Assembly: GCA_001770935.1 (NCBI GenBank)
Contig: MESI01000102.1
Span: 57,021 to 121,020 of the forward strand
Direction of reading: 5' to 3'
From: Burkholderiales bacterium RIFCSPLOWO2_12_FULL_61_40
Lineage (GTDB): Bacteria; Pseudomonadota; Gammaproteobacteria; Burkholderiales; Burkholderiaceae_C
DNA: 64,000 bases
The first letter of the stretch is position 1. Each line of letters opens with the position of its first letter. The notes below the pieces were generated by a model. It did not search any database and was not told the origin of the DNA. It saw only the letters and a program-made list of their open reading frames with translations. A program made the position numbers and the translations under genes. Of this stretch, positions 46,834 through 57,209 are shown in pieces.

Positions 46834-47553
46834 TCAACGCATATAGCCGGTCAGCAGTGCGCGTTCCCAGTCCGGGCGCTGGCGCAAACGGGCCAGTGCA
46901 GCCATTTCCTGGTGCGGGTAGGGCACGGTGAGGAGGGATGCATGCCAGGCGCCCTGGTGTTTTTCCACGATGGCGTAGCGGGCATCGGGCGAGCCGGTTT
47001 CCACGGCGTGGGGGTAGGGGTGGTCGTCGTCAAACGCTGGTAGCCCAACACTGCCGGGGTTGACGATCAGCGTGCCGTGCGAACGCACGCTGCGAGGCAC
47101 ATGGGTGTGGCCGCACAAAACCAGGGAAGCGCTGACCGCGCCCAGGCGGGATTCGATTTCCGCCGCTGTTGCCGAGCGGTCGGCGGTCTGCAGCAGGTAG
47201 GTGCAATCGCTGGTGGGCGTGCCATGGCACAGCAAGACCTCGTCGTTCAACGCACGCACACAGGGCAAGGACGCCATCCAGGCGAATTCAGGGCCGGACA
47301 GTTGCGCGTGCGCATAGCGGTCCGACGCGCCGGAGTGGGTGTTGAGGTTCAAAACCTGCCGCTCGTGGTTGCCCGCCAGCTGCACCCAGTCCTGCGCCAT
47401 GAGGTATTGCGCAGTTTCCTTGGGCAACAGCGGGCCAGACAGACTGTCGCCCAGGTTCACCACCTGGTCCACGCCACGGCGGCGGAAATCGGCCACCACC
47501 GCCAACAGCGCGGGGAGGTTGCCGTGGATGTCGGAGACGACTGCGATGCGCAT
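46834..47553 (-). CDS. Metallophosphoesterase (YfcE/MJ0936-like)
   Basis: A 239-residue calcineurin-like phosphoesterase. The metal-binding motifs are D-x-H in VVSDIHGNLPAL, GD in NLGDSLSGP, GNHE in LAGNHERQ and GHTH in LCGHTHVPR. It is probably an active phosphodiesterase or phosphatase, but its substrate is unknown. The ATG at 47553 (MRIAVVSDIHG) is favoured over an upstream start. After its stop, the same frame stays open for 37 more codons. Confidence 0.9.
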   Translation of the reverse strand: MRIAVVSDIHGNLPALLAVVADFRRRGVDQVVNLGDSLSGPLLPKETAQYLMAQDWVQLAGNHERQVLNLNTHSGASDRYAHAQLSGPEFAWMASLPCVRALNDEVLLCHGTPTSDCTYLLQTADRSATAAEIESRLGAVSASLVLCGHTHVPRSVRSHGTLIVNPGSVGLPAFDDDHPYPHAVETGSPDARYAIVEKHQGAWHASLLTVPYPHQEMAALARLRQRPDWERALLTGYMR

Positions 47554-47605
47554 GGGGGTTCTCTGGTGGGATGGATGTTTGTAGGGTGCCAATGGATGCA
47601 GATTA

Positions 47606-48034
47606 GGCTCTGTTGACGTAGTGCGAAAGTAGAATTCCGACCCTTTTGGTCGGCATGGATAAAAGCAAACTGAGTGATCGCGAATGGGCCAAGCTGCTGG
47701 CAGGTTTGAAGAAAATGGTCGGTTTTCGGATCGGCGGTGAGGCGACCTGTCTCCAGTTTATCAAGGCGGTGCTGTGGATATTGCGTTGTGGGGCGCAGTG
47801 GCGCTGTTTGCCCAATAGTTTTGGACATTGGAACAGCGTCTTCAAGCGCTTTGCCCGGTGGAGCCGATTTGGTGTCTGGGAGAAAATTCTAGAGAGTTGC
47901 GCGGATCAAGCTGACCTGGAGAATGTTTGCATTGACAGCACCGTCATACGGGCCCATGCCTGTGCGGCAGGGGCGGCGAAAAGCGACGAAGTGGCCGAGG
48001 CGCTGGGGCGCCGCTATGGGTTCAGCGAATATTT
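47606..48034 (+). mobile_element. Truncated IS5-family (IS427-like) insertion sequence
   Basis: GGCTCTGTTGACGTAGTGCG at 47606 looks like the left end of an IS5/IS427 element, followed by the transposase start. No matching inverted end is seen on the right before the tRNA-Pro gene at 48085. Only the left half of the element remains. Confidence 0.6.
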
Positions 48035-48047
48035 ACAGCCCCATTGA
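47655..48047 (+). pseudogene. IS5-family transposase, N-terminal fragment
   Basis: About 130 residues of a transposase expected to be roughly 260. MDKSKLSDREWAKLLAGL and the LRCGAQWRCLPNSFGHWNSVFKRFARW block are the DUF4096-type N-terminus of IS427-group transposases. VCIDSTVIRAHACAAGA reaches the first catalytic aspartate, then the frame degenerates at GRRYGFSEY, where relatives read GRSRGGFSTKIHA, and stops. It is probably inactive. Confidence 0.85.
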
Positions 48048-48084
48048 CTGGGGCTTCGTAACTTGCTGTTTTACAACGAAAAAT

Positions 48085-48161
48085 TGGTCGGGGTGAGAGG
48101 ATTCGAACCTCCGGCCTCTACGTCCCGAACGTAGCGCTCTACCAGGCTAAGCTACACCCCG
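48085..48161 (-). tRNA. tRNA-Pro (anticodon CGG)
   Basis: On the reverse strand the acceptor stem is CGGGGTG/CACCCCG, the D-arm is around TAGCTTAGCCTGGTAGAGCG, and the anticodon stem CTACG/CGTAG holds loop TTCGGGA (anticodon CGG). The T-loop is TTCGAAT, and the discriminator A is followed by an encoded CCA. 77 bases. Confidence 0.96.
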
Positions 48162-48187
48162 CAATGGATACCAATGCCTTAGGTCAA

Positions 48188-49171
48188 TCAGTGATTTCTC
48201 TCAAGCAGTTGGGATGCCAATTGTACCAAGCAGTCGGCGTGTGGCCCGGCTGGAAGACGTTGCGCGGCGGCGATGGCTCGCATGGCTTCTTGTTGTGCGG
48301 CCAAGCGGGAAACATCCAGTGCGCCGCTTGTTTTGACTATGGAAATTACCTGTTCAAGCATGGCTAGATCGCCGGTTTCTATGGCTTTCTGGATAATTTT
48401 CCGTTCTTCGGGTGTTCCCCTTTGCATGGCGGCAATCAGCGGTAGGGTGGTTTTGCCTTCCCGAAGGTCGTCTCCAAGGCTCTTGCCCATGACGGCGGCG
48501 TCTCCCGTGTAGTCCAATACATCGTCAATGACTTGAAACGCAGTTCCTAGCGCTTGCCCATATTCGGCACAGGTGGCTTCCACTTCTGGGGTTGCGCTCG
48601 CCAATACCGCACCCACACGTGCGCTTGCTTCGAATAATTTGGCTGTTTTTGATCGAATGACCTGCAAATAGCCAGCTTCATCGAGTTCGGCGTTGTGCAT
48701 ATTCATAAGTTGCATGACTTCGCCTTCGGCAATGACGTTGGTTGCGTCGGCCAAAATTTGCATGATGCGCATACTCTGTGTATCCACCATCATCTGAAAA
48801 GCGCGGGAATAGAGAAAGTCACCAACCAGCACACTGGCCGGATTGCCAAATTTGGCATTCGCGGTCGCATTCCCACGTCGGAGTGCTGAGTCATCTACCA
48901 CATCGTCGTGCAGCAATGTGGCGGTGTGGATGAACTCCACCACAGCGGCCATGTTGAATCGCTGGTCCCCATGAAATCCAAGTGCTCCGCAGCACAGCAG
49001 CAGCAGGGCAGGCCGCAGGCGTTTTCCGCCCGCAGTGATGATGTAATGGGAAACGCTGCCGACCAAAGGCACGCCAGAGGCCAGCCTCTGTGCGATGACG
49101 TGGTCGACCTGGCGCATGTCCTGTTCGACGATGGATAGCCCCGTCGATGAGCCGGGTGGATTGACTTGCAA
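48188..49171 (-). CDS. ispB: Polyprenyl (octaprenyl) diphosphate synthase
   Basis: A trans-prenyltransferase that makes the ubiquinone side chain, 327 residues. The first aspartate-rich motif is LLHDDVVDDSALRRG, the second VIDDVLDYTGD, preceded by GGKRLRPALLLL. Chain length (C40) is inferred from family membership. The start is a TTG at 49171, just after an in-frame TAG at 49183; an internal ATG at 49117 (MRQVDHVIAQRL) is possible. Divergent from rplU. Confidence 0.92.
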   Translation of the reverse strand: MQVNPPGSSTGLSIVEQDMRQVDHVIAQRLASGVPLVGSVSHYIITAGGKRLRPALLLLCCGALGFHGDQRFNMAAVVEFIHTATLLHDDVVDDSALRRGNATANAKFGNPASVLVGDFLYSRAFQMMVDTQSMRIMQILADATNVIAEGEVMQLMNMHNAELDEAGYLQVIRSKTAKLFEASARVGAVLASATPEVEATCAEYGQALGTAFQVIDDVLDYTGDAAVMGKSLGDDLREGKTTLPLIAAMQRGTPEERKIIQKAIETGDLAMLEQVISIVKTSGALDVSRLAAQQEAMRAIAAAQRLPAGPHADCLVQLASQLLERNH

Positions 49172-49199
49172 GACAGTAAACTAGTTTGTTGTTATGGGG

Positions 49200-49205
49200 A
49201 TTATA
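49200..49205 (-). promoter_or_regulatory. Possible -10 element for ispB
   Basis: A perfect TATAAT on the reverse strand, about 29 bases upstream of the chosen ispB start. The -35 region is T-rich rather than canonical, so this is a tentative call. Confidence 0.35.
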
Positions 49206-49243
49206 GAAACCCTCCTGGCAACAAAAATTGACCCAACTAAAAT

Positions 49244-49272
49244 TTGGGTATTGATGGTGGAGATGTTATACT
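49244..49272 (+). promoter_or_regulatory. Promoter of rplU-rpmA
   Basis: TTGGGT (49244-49249), a 17-base spacer and TATACT (49267-49272) form a sigma-70-type promoter 52 bases before the rplU ATG. Confidence 0.6.
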
Positions 49273-49323
49273 CGCGGGCTCTGTAGAAATTATTTTGCAG
49301 ATTTCCAAGTCGAAGAGGTCAAC

Positions 49324-49635
49324 ATGTACGCGGTCATAAAAACCGGCGGCAAGCAATATCGCGTTGCTGCTGGCGAAAAAATTAAAGTAGAACAGATTGC
49401 TGCGGACGTAGGCCAAGAGATTGTGTTCGACCAGGTTCTGGCAGTCGGAAACGGCGCCGAACTGAAGGTTGGCACACCCTTGGTGTCCGGCGCAACAGTT
49501 ACAGTCACGGTGGTGACACACGGTAAACACGACAAAGTGCGCATTTTCAAAATGCGCCGTCGTAAGCACTATCAAAAACGTCAAGGACATCGCCAGCAGT
49601 TCACTGAGCTGCTAATTGGCGCAATTGTCGGCTAA
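49324..49635 (+). CDS. rplU: 50S ribosomal protein L21
   Basis: A 103-residue large-subunit protein that binds 23S r[28 protein letters not shown] is the classic start and [23 protein letters not shown] the basic C-terminal signature. AGAGG lies just before the ATG. It is followed by rpmA after 10 bases. Confidence 0.98.
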   Translation: MYAVIKTGGKQYRVAAGEKIKVEQIAADVGQEIVFDQVLAVGNGAELKVGTPLVSGATVTVTVVTHGKHDKVRIFKMRRRKHYQKRQGHRQQFTELLIGAIVG

Positions 49636-49645
49636 GGAATAGGTC

Positions 49646-49903
49646 ATGGCACAGAAAAAAGGCGGCGGCTCAACGCGAAACGGGCGCGATTCCAAGCCCA
49701 AAATGCTCGGTGTGAAGACCTTCGGTGGTGAGTTGGTGAGCGCTGGTGCGATCATCGTTCGCCAGCGTGGAACTAAATTCCACCCCGGAAACAATGTTGG
49801 TATTGGCAAGGACCACACTTTGTTTGCTTTGGCAGACGGACATGTGTCATTTGCCGTCAAAGGTGCTTTGAACAAGCACACGGTGAGCGTCACTGCAGCC
49901 TGA
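49646..49903 (+). CDS. rpmA: 50S ribosomal protein L27
   Basis: An 85-residue large-subunit protein whose N-terminal tail reaches the peptidyl-transferase centre. [24 protein letters not shown] and [27 protein letters not shown] are canonical. There is no N-terminal extension requiring cleavage. A terminator follows. Confidence 0.98.
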   Translation: MAQKKGGGSTRNGRDSKPKMLGVKTFGGELVSAGAIIVRQRGTKFHPGNNVGIGKDHTLFALADGHVSFAVKGALNKHTVSVTAA

Positions 49904-51058
<1,155 letters not shown>

Positions 51059-51061
51059 TTG

Positions 51062-51116
51062 GTAGCTATTAAAAATATAGCTGCTTGCGCACTGTATTCA
51101 AGGGCTATAGGCCTAT
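51062..51116 (-). repeat. Dispersed ~57-bp intergenic repeat, copy 6 (inverted)
   Basis: GTAGCTATTAAAAATATAGC, then TGCTTGCGCACTGTATTC, then AAGGGCTATAGGCCTATA. It is the reverse complement of the copies at 10154 and 13418. It fills the obgE-proB gap and ends directly at the proB ATG. Confidence 0.7.
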
Positions 51117-52253
51117 ATGACAAAGAAATTTAGTTCTACTGTGCTTCGTGATGCCAAGCGCATTGTGGTGAAGGTGGGTTCCAGCTTGGTCACTAACGAT
51201 GGTCGGGGCCTGGACGAGGTGGCCATTGGAGAGTGGTGCCGGCAGATGGCCCATCTGATCCGTGATGGTCGTGAAATCATCATGGTCTCCAGTGGTGCGA
51301 TTGCCGAAGGCATGAAGCGTTTGGGGTGGACTGTGCGGCCCAAAGCAATCCAGGAGTTGCAGGCTGCGGCAGCGGTGGGCCAAATGGGCCTGGCCCAAAT
51401 GTATGAAACCAAGCTCAGGCTCAATGGTTTGGGCAGCGCGCAGGTGCTTCTGACGCATGCCGATTTGGCTGACCGCGAACGTTATCTCAACGCCCGCTCC
51501 ACCTTGCTGACACTGCTGAAACTGGGCGTGGTCCCCGTGATCAATGAAAATGACACGGTGGTCAACGATGAAATCAAATTTGGAGACAACGACACCTTGG
51601 GTGCGCTGGTCGCCAATCTGGTGGACGCGGATGCTTTGGTCATTTTGACGGACCAAAAAGGGCTGTTCACCGCCGATCCCCGCAAGGACTCCAGTGCCAA
51701 ATTTGTAGACGAGGCACAAGCTGGGGATCCTGGTTTGGAAGCTATGGCCGGTGGTGCGGGATCCAGCCTTGGGCGCGGCGGCATGATCACCAAAATTCTG
51801 GCGGCCAAACGTGCGGCCGGGTCGGGGGCCTCTACCGTCATTGCCTGGGGACGCGAATCCGACGCCTTGCCGCGTCTTACGCAAGGTGAATCAATTGGCA
51901 CCTTGTTGGTGGCACAAACGCCCAAGCAACAGGCCCGCAAACAGTGGATGGCGGACCACCTGCAAATGCGGGGTGCGGTTACCGTGGATGCGGGGGCCGC
52001 CGATAAGCTGCTTGGTGAGGGCAAGAGTTTGTTGCCCATTGGCATGGTTTTGGTCGAGGGCGACTTTTCTCGGGGCGATGTCATTGGCGTGCGTGACCCG
52101 TCCGGTGTCGAAATCGCCCGGGGATTGGCCAATTACTCCAGTTCCGAAGCCCGACTCTTGTGCCGTAAGCCATCGTCGGAATTTGAAAAGCTGCTGGGGT
52201 ATGCCGCTGAACCTGAAATGCTTCACCGTGACAATCTGGTATTGACCCGATAG
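51117..52253 (+). CDS. proB: Glutamate 5-kinase
   Basis: The first enzyme of proline biosynthesis, 378 residues. The amino-acid-kinase domain has [21 protein letters not shown]-like [23 protein letters not shown] and [12 protein letters not shown]. The C-terminal PUA domain covers about residues 280-370. The ATG at 51117 is directly preceded by the repeat, with no Shine-Dalgarno. The proA gene is not in the window. Confidence 0.96.
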   Translation: MTKKFSSTVLRDAKRIVVKVGSSLVTNDGRGLDEVAIGEWCRQMAHLIRDGREIIMVSSGAIAEGMKRLGWTVRPKAIQELQAAAAVGQMGLAQMYETKLRLNGLGSAQVLLTHADLADRERYLNARSTLLTLLKLGVVPVINENDTVVNDEIKFGDNDTLGALVANLVDADALVILTDQKGLFTADPRKDSSAKFVDEAQAGDPGLEAMAGGAGSSLGRGGMITKILAAKRAAGSGASTVIAWGRESDALPRLTQGESIGTLLVAQTPKQQARKQWMADHLQMRGAVTVDAGAADKLLGEGKSLLPIGMVLVEGDFSRGDVIGVRDPSGVEIARGLANYSSSEARLLCRKPSSEFEKLLGYAAEPEMLHRDNLVLTR

Positions 52254-52264
52254 GCGGTTTGGGC

Positions 52265-52786
52265 TCAAAAAACCCAGTCGCGTTTGGATGGCTTGGTGTT
52301 GCGCTTGAGCGCCTTCAGCACGTCCACAGTGCTGGGGGCAAGCCGGGCATCGCATGCGCCTTGGCGCGCAATCGCCTGTGCGTGCCGGGATGGCATGTTG
52401 CCATTCACCGGTTTCCATTGCGGGTCGGTATTGATAGTCCATTCGCCCGACGAGCCTACCCGCGCATAGGTTTTCACCTCATCCGTGAAGCAGCGGATTC
52501 CTTCATAGGCGGCATTTGCCGTTCCCGTGGCATTGAGCATCACCACCACGTAGCGAACAATGCCATCCCCACCGACTGCCACCGTGTTGGGGTCCACGCC
52601 GATTTTGAGGGATACATACAAGGGCATTTCAATCGGAATGAGATTCGCCTTGGAATACGCCGGAGGCGGTGGAACCTGCTCCTCAACCCAGTTTGGATTT
52701 TCCATTGTGTTCTGGGCTCCGGCGTACTGTGCCAAACACGCCATGCACAAACCCACCACCCAATGGATGGATGCGTTACTTTTCAT
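52265..52786 (-). CDS. CNP1-like family secreted protein
   Basis: A 173-residue protein with a signal peptide ([22 protein letters not shown], cleavage probably before QN). The mature part, [17 protein letters not shown] and the C-terminal [13 protein letters not shown]...ALKRNTKP, fits the CNP1-like family of secreted proteins with unknown function. The ATG at 52786 was chosen because the longer frame overlaps rppH. It overlaps the rppH 3' end by 11 bases and converges on proB. Confidence 0.75.
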   Translation of the reverse strand: MKSNASIHWVVGLCMACLAQYAGAQNTMENPNWVEEQVPPPPAYSKANLIPIEMPLYVSLKIGVDPNTVAVGGDGIVRYVVVMLNATGTANAAYEGIRCFTDEVKTYARVGSSGEWTINTDPQWKPVNGNMPSRHAQAIARQGACDARLAPSTVDVLKALKRNTKPSKRDWVF

Positions 52787-53408
52787 GGTGGGCTGGTCCA
52801 TTGGTTCCGGGGTCAGGCTGAAATGTTCCCCCAGGCGGGAGTTCCATTGCACCGGTCGCGATTTGTTCGTTGGGTGCCACGTTGCCATGTGCGTTACAAC
52901 GTTGGTTGTTCCGAAGGTAGCGATTACGCGCATCGTACCGCGGCAAATAGCGTGACAATTCTGTGAGCGCCATCTCATAGACCCCACGTTTGAATTCAAC
53001 TACGGCATCTAAGGGTACCCAGTAGTCGTTCCACCGCCAGGCGTCAAATTCTGGATGGTCGGTGGCGCGCAGGTTCAAATCCCAGTCGTGCCCCATGAGT
53101 TGAAGCAGGAACCAGATTTGTTTTTGGCCTTTGTAGTGGCCGCGCGCGTCGCGGCGGATGTACCGGTCTGGCACCTCATAGCGCAACCAGTCTCGGGTAC
53201 GGGCAACAATGGCAACATGCTCCGGGTGGAGCCCCACTTCTTCGTGCAACTCGCGAAACATGGCCTGCTCCGGGGTTTCTCCCCGGTCAATGCCACCTTG
53301 CGGAAACTGCCACGAATGGGTGCGTATGCGCTTGCCCCAAAATACCTGATTTCTCTGGTTGACCAAGACGATGCCGACGTTGGGTCGAAACCCATCACGG
53401 TCAAGCAT
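52776..53408 (-). CDS. rppH: RNA pyrophosphohydrolase RppH
   Basis: A Nudix hydrolase that removes pyrophosphate from RNA 5' ends to trigger decay, 210 residues. [28 protein letters not shown] is the family start. The Nudix box [23 protein letters not shown] is present, and the C-terminal region has YRWNDYW-like [28 protein letters not shown]. The ATG 53408 was chosen over a TTG two codons upstream. It has its own promoter at 53438-53465. Confidence 0.95.
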   Translation of the reverse strand: MLDRDGFRPNVGIVLVNQRNQVFWGKRIRTHSWQFPQGGIDRGETPEQAMFRELHEEVGLHPEHVAIVARTRDWLRYEVPDRYIRRDARGHYKGQKQIWFLLQLMGHDWDLNLRATDHPEFDAWRWNDYWVPLDAVVEFKRGVYEMALTELSRYLPRYDARNRYLRNNQRCNAHGNVAPNEQIATGAMELPPGGTFQPDPGTNGPAHHEK

Positions 53409-53437
53409 AATCAAACCTCAATTTTTAAACTTCGTTC

Positions 53438-53465
53438 ATTATGCACAGCACTTGCGGTGTATCAA
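53438..53465 (-). promoter_or_regulatory. Promoter of rppH
   Basis: On the reverse strand: TTGATA (53465-53460), a 16-base spacer and CATAAT (53443-53438), with TGTG just before the -10. Predicted start is about 23 bases upstream of the rppH ATG. Confidence 0.5.
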
Positions 53466-53510
53466 GGGGCGAAACCCCCAGTAGCTCCGCGAAGTTCAGC
53501 AAGACAAGCC

Positions 53511-55253
53511 ATGAAAGCCTCTCAATTCCTTATTTCCACCCTCAAAGAAGCCCCCGCAGACGCAGAAATTGTGAGCCACAAGTTGATGATGCGTGCCGGC
53601 ATGATCAAAAAATTGGGCGCTGGCATTTACAACTACATGCCCATGGGTTTGCGTGTGATCCGCAAAGTGGAGGCCATCGTGCGCGAGGAAATGAACCGCG
53701 CCGGCGCCGTGGAACTGACCATGCCTGTAGTACAGCCCGCCGAGTTGTGGCAAGAAACGGGCCGTTTTGACAAGATGGGGCCGGAGTTGCTGCGCATTAA
53801 AGACCGGCACGACCGTGATTACGTGGTGCAGCCCACCAGTGAAGAGGTTGTGACCGATATTGCACGGCAGGAAATCAAGAGCTACAAACAACTGCCTAAA
53901 AACCTGTACCAAATTCAGACCAAATTCCGTGACGAACGCCGTCCCCGTTTTGGCTTGATGCGTGGGCGTGAGTTCATCATGAAGGACGCCTACAGCTTCG
54001 ACCGTGACCCAGCGGCGGCCAAGGCCAGCTACCAGGTGATGGCACAGGCCTACCGCAAAATATTTGACCGCTTTGGCCTGACTTACCGCGCGGTCGCTGC
54101 TGACAGCGGCGCCATCGGTGGCGACTTGAGTGAAGAGTTTCAGGTGATTGCGGCCACGGGGGAGGATGCCATTGTGTATTGCCCTGGCAGCGAGTACGCG
54201 GCCAATATGGAAAAGGCGGAGGCTTTGGCACCAGCAGGACCACGCCCGCCCGCCAGTCAGGCGATGACCACGGTGGCCACGCCGGACAAGAGTACCTGCG
54301 CCGACGTTGCAGAGCTATTGGGTGTGCCCTTGCAAACGACCGTGAAATCATTGGTGATGGCCACCGACACCCTGGATGCGCAAGGTATGGTGGTCAAAAC
54401 ACAGGTGTGGCTGCTGTTGCTGCGCGGCGACCATGATATGAACGAAGTCAAAGTGGGCAAAGTCGCGGGTCTGGCAGACTTCCGTTTTGCCACGGTGCCC
54501 GAGATCGAAGACCATTTCGGTTGCAAACCGGGGTACCTGGGGCCCATCGGTTTGAAGAAACCCGTGCGCCTGGTGGTGGACCGCGAGGTGGCGGCAATGC
54601 ACGACTGGATTTGCGGCGCCAACCAGCCTGACTTCCACATCACCGGAGTCAACTGGGAGCGTGATTTGCCCGAGCCCGATGTGGTGGTAGACATTCGCAA
54701 TGTGGTGGCGGGCGATGCTTCGCCCGATGGCATGGGCGTACTGGCGATTGAGCGTGGTATTGAGGTCGGCCATGTGTTCTATCTGGGCACCAAATACAGC
54801 AAGGCCATGAATGCCACCTTCCTCGACGTGAATGGCAAGCCGCAGTTCATGGAGATGGGCTGTTATGGCATTGGTATTACCCGGTTGCCCGCAGCCGCCA
54901 TTGAGCAAAACCATGACGAACGCGGCATCATCTGGCCCGATGCGCTGGCCCCCTTTACCGTCGTGCTGTGCCCGATCAGCCCGGATCGCTTCCCCGAAGT
55001 CAAGGCGGCGGCAGACAAGCTGTATGCAGACTTGCTGGCAGCTGGTGTGGATGTGATTCTGGACGACCGCTGCGAGCGCCCCGGAGCCATGTTTGCCGAC
55101 TGGGAACTCATTGGAGTGCCCCACCGTATCAATATTGGTGACCGCGGGCTGAAGGAGGGGCAAGTGGAGTACCAGCACCGCCGCGACAGTGTGGCCAGCA
55201 AAATTGCGCTCACAGATGCTTTGTCTTTTTTGATGACCAAATTGACGTCTTGA
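53511..55253 (+). CDS. proS: Prolyl-tRNA synthetase, bacterial type
   Basis: A class II aminoacyl-tRNA synthetase of 580 residues. The N-terminal region [49 protein letters not shown] is canonical. Motif 2 is [25 protein letters not shown]. An editing (INS/YbaK-type) insertion spans about residues 240-390 ([22 protein letters not shown]). The ATG 53511 was chosen; the frame extends far upstream through rppH antisense. Confidence 0.97.
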   Translation: MKASQFLISTLKEAPADAEIVSHKLMMRAGMIKKLGAGIYNYMPMGLRVIRKVEAIVREEMNRAGAVELTMPVVQPAELWQETGRFDKMGPELLRIKDRHDRDYVVQPTSEEVVTDIARQEIKSYKQLPKNLYQIQTKFRDERRPRFGLMRGREFIMKDAYSFDRDPAAAKASYQVMAQAYRKIFDRFGLTYRAVAADSGAIGGDLSEEFQVIAATGEDAIVYCPGSEYAANMEKAEALAPAGPRPPASQAMTTVATPDKSTCADVAELLGVPLQTTVKSLVMATDTLDAQGMVVKTQVWLLLLRGDHDMNEVKVGKVAGLADFRFATVPEIEDHFGCKPGYLGPIGLKKPVRLVVDREVAAMHDWICGANQPDFHITGVNWERDLPEPDVVVDIRNVVAGDASPDGMGVLAIERGIEVGHVFYLGTKYSKAMNATFLDVNGKPQFMEMGCYGIGITRLPAAAIEQNHDERGIIWPDALAPFTVVLCPISPDRFPEVKAAADKLYADLLAAGVDVILDDRCERPGAMFADWELIGVPHRINIGDRGLKEGQVEYQHRRDSVASKIALTDALSFLMTKLTS

Positions 55254-55256
55254 GCG

Positions 55257-55889
55257 GTGCGCACCGATAGCCCTATTTCAAGACGCATATGCCTGCAGTC
55301 CACGTTGATCGGGTGTGGGTTGCTCTCAATTCGGGAGCTGGCATGGGCCGGCGGGCAGTTGGAAGAACCGCTTGTGGATTCGGTTCGCACTGCCTTGAGT
55401 TCAGCCATCCACAAAGCTGCCCCACCCATTCCAGAGTTTGTAGATACTGAAGCGCGGCTCAAATACCTGCGCTGGCTTGGCGCCATGAGTGAGCGTTTGA
55501 AGAAAAAAAAACCAGACTGGAACGTGCGCAAGGAATTTTTGCAGACCGTTTGGTATGAAAGCAAGCGCGCGGGGCTGGACGTATCCCTGGTCATGGGACT
55601 TATCCAGGTGGAGAGTAATTTCCGCAAATTCGCGGTCAGCAGTGTGGGTGCGCGTGGCTACATGCAGGTCATGCCTTTCTGGACCCGCGTGCTGGGTGAT
55701 GGCGATGCTGGCAAGCTGTTTCACATGCAAACGAATTTGCGTTTTGGCTGTGTCATCTTGCGCCACTACCTGGATAGGGAGCGGGGGGATTTGTTCCTGA
55801 CCCTGGGCCGCTACAACGGCTCCCGCGGCCGGGCGCCGTACCCGAATGCAGTACTGGGCGCCAGGCGGGTGTGGGAGTATTCCGCCTGA
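55257..55889 (+). CDS. Soluble lytic transglycosylase-like protein with possible Tat signal
   Basis: A 210-residue SLT-fold murein hydrolase. The catalytic Glu is in LIQVESNFRKFAVSSVGARGYMQVMPFW, and the conserved LGRYNGSRGR follows. The N-terminus is ISRRICLQSTLIGCGLLS, a Ser-Arg-Arg-x-x-Leu signal resembling the twin-arginine motif. The start is a GTG at 55257, 3 bases after the proS stop. Confidence 0.88.
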   Translation: MRTDSPISRRICLQSTLIGCGLLSIRELAWAGGQLEEPLVDSVRTALSSAIHKAAPPIPEFVDTEARLKYLRWLGAMSERLKKKKPDWNVRKEFLQTVWYESKRAGLDVSLVMGLIQVESNFRKFAVSSVGARGYMQVMPFWTRVLGDGDAGKLFHMQTNLRFGCVILRHYLDRERGDLFLTLGRYNGSRGRAPYPNAVLGARRVWEYSA

Positions 55890-55893
55890 ACTG

Positions 55894-57189
55894 CTATTTG
55901 TCTTCGCGTGCCATGCCCGCCAGCGCTGCCGCGACCGTCTCTTGACAGTCAGCTTCCAAAGGTTCCAACTGGCTGCCAAGGGCTTCCAGTGCGCCGAGTC
56001 CCAGCTGTAGCAAAGTCGCAATGCTTTGCCCTGCGACTTTGGGTGACTCGAATCCCCGGCTTTGCAACAATACGTTTCCGCTGGAGTTCACCAGTTTGAA
56101 GTAGAACTTGCCGTCCTTTTCGCGGTACTGCTTGAAAGAGGCCGTGGTTGCCTTGGCCACCTTAGCGACAGCGACTTCCGAGGAGACCAGACTGCGCAAG
56201 CCCACGGCATGGCGCAGTCGGGCAGTGAAGGGCGTTGAAATTTTGCGGGCTTTTGTGGCCCCCGCCTGCAAAATGGCTTCCACTCGGTGGGGATCATTCA
56301 TCAGGCTGTGATAGGTCTCCCGCATGGGTGCAATTTCGAGGTCAATGCGCTCAAACAGGCGCTGCTTGGCATCGGCCCAGGCGATGCCGTTGGCGTAGTC
56401 CTGCCGCAATGTTTGCGTTTCTGCCTCGCTGGCGAAGGCCTGGTAGATCTGGAACAGGGCGGAGCCTTCGGGCTCTTTGGGCTCACCGGGTGCACGCGAG
56501 TCGGTGACGATGCCGGAAATCAGTTTTTTGAGCTGTTCACGGGATGCAAAAAGCGGGATCGTATTGTCATAACTCTTGCTCATCTTGCGGCCATCCAGTC
56601 CGGGCAGGGTGGCGACCGATTCTTCAACAACTGCCTGTGGGGGCACGAAGTGCTCACCGTAGCGGTGGTTGAAGCTGTGGGCCATGTCGCGGGCCATCTC
56701 GATGTGCTGGATCTGGTCGCGCCCTACCGGAACCTTGTGGGCATTGAACATCAGGATGTCCGCACCCATCAGCACCGGGTACATGAACAGGCCTGCATTG
56801 ACATCCATGTCGGGGTCCTGTTCGGTCGCCAAATTCTTGTCTACCGCCGCTTTGTACGCGTGCGCCCGGTTGAGAACTCCCTTGCCGGTCACGCAGGTGA
56901 GCAACCAGGTGAGTTCGGGGATTTCGGGGATGTCCGATTGGCGGTAGAAGGTTACTTTTTCTGGATCGAGCCCTGCCGCCAGCCAGCTGGCCGCAATTTC
57001 CAGGGTGGAGCGCTGAATGCGGGCCGGATCATCGATTTTGATGAGTGCGTGGTAGTCGGCCAGAAAGTAATAACTTTCCACGCCGGGCGTCAGGCTGGCG
57101 CGAACCGAAGGCCGGATCGAGCCTACGTAGTTGCCAAGATGCGGGGTGCCGGAGGTGGTGATGCCAGTGAGAAAACGAACAGAACGCAT
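55894..57189 (-). CDS. trpS: Tryptophanyl-tRNA synthetase with C-terminal extension
   Basis: A class I synthetase that charges tRNA-Trp. It has the HIGH-equivalent TPHLGNYVGS and KMSKS in GRKMSKSYDN. Length is 431 residues versus about 330-340 for typical bacterial TrpRS. The extra part (about 352-391) reads FKQYREKDGKFYFKLVNSSG and then LLQSRGFESPKVAGQSI, resembling a DUF1508/YegP-type module. The ATG 57189 (MRSVRFLTGI) was chosen over an upstream frame. Confidence 0.96.
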   Translation of the reverse strand: MRSVRFLTGITTSGTPHLGNYVGSIRPSVRASLTPGVESYYFLADYHALIKIDDPARIQRSTLEIAASWLAAGLDPEKVTFYRQSDIPEIPELTWLLTCVTGKGVLNRAHAYKAAVDKNLATEQDPDMDVNAGLFMYPVLMGADILMFNAHKVPVGRDQIQHIEMARDMAHSFNHRYGEHFVPPQAVVEESVATLPGLDGRKMSKSYDNTIPLFASREQLKKLISGIVTDSRAPGEPKEPEGSALFQIYQAFASEAETQTLRQDYANGIAWADAKQRLFERIDLEIAPMRETYHSLMNDPHRVEAILQAGATKARKISTPFTARLRHAVGLRSLVSSEVAVAKVAKATTASFKQYREKDGKFYFKLVNSSGNVLLQSRGFESPKVAGQSIATLLQLGLGALEALGSQLEPLEADCQETVAAALAGMAREDK

Positions 57190-57209
57190 GAAAAATAAAG
57201 AATAAAAAA

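Noticed and set aside
53055..53510. Upstream extension of the proS frame
   Set aside because: It runs antisense through rppH; the ATG at 53511 gives the canonical ProRS N-terminus.
56287..57198. 303-codon forward frame opposite trpS
   Set aside because: trpS carries HIGH and KMSKS motifs on the other strand; the forward frame is a shadow.
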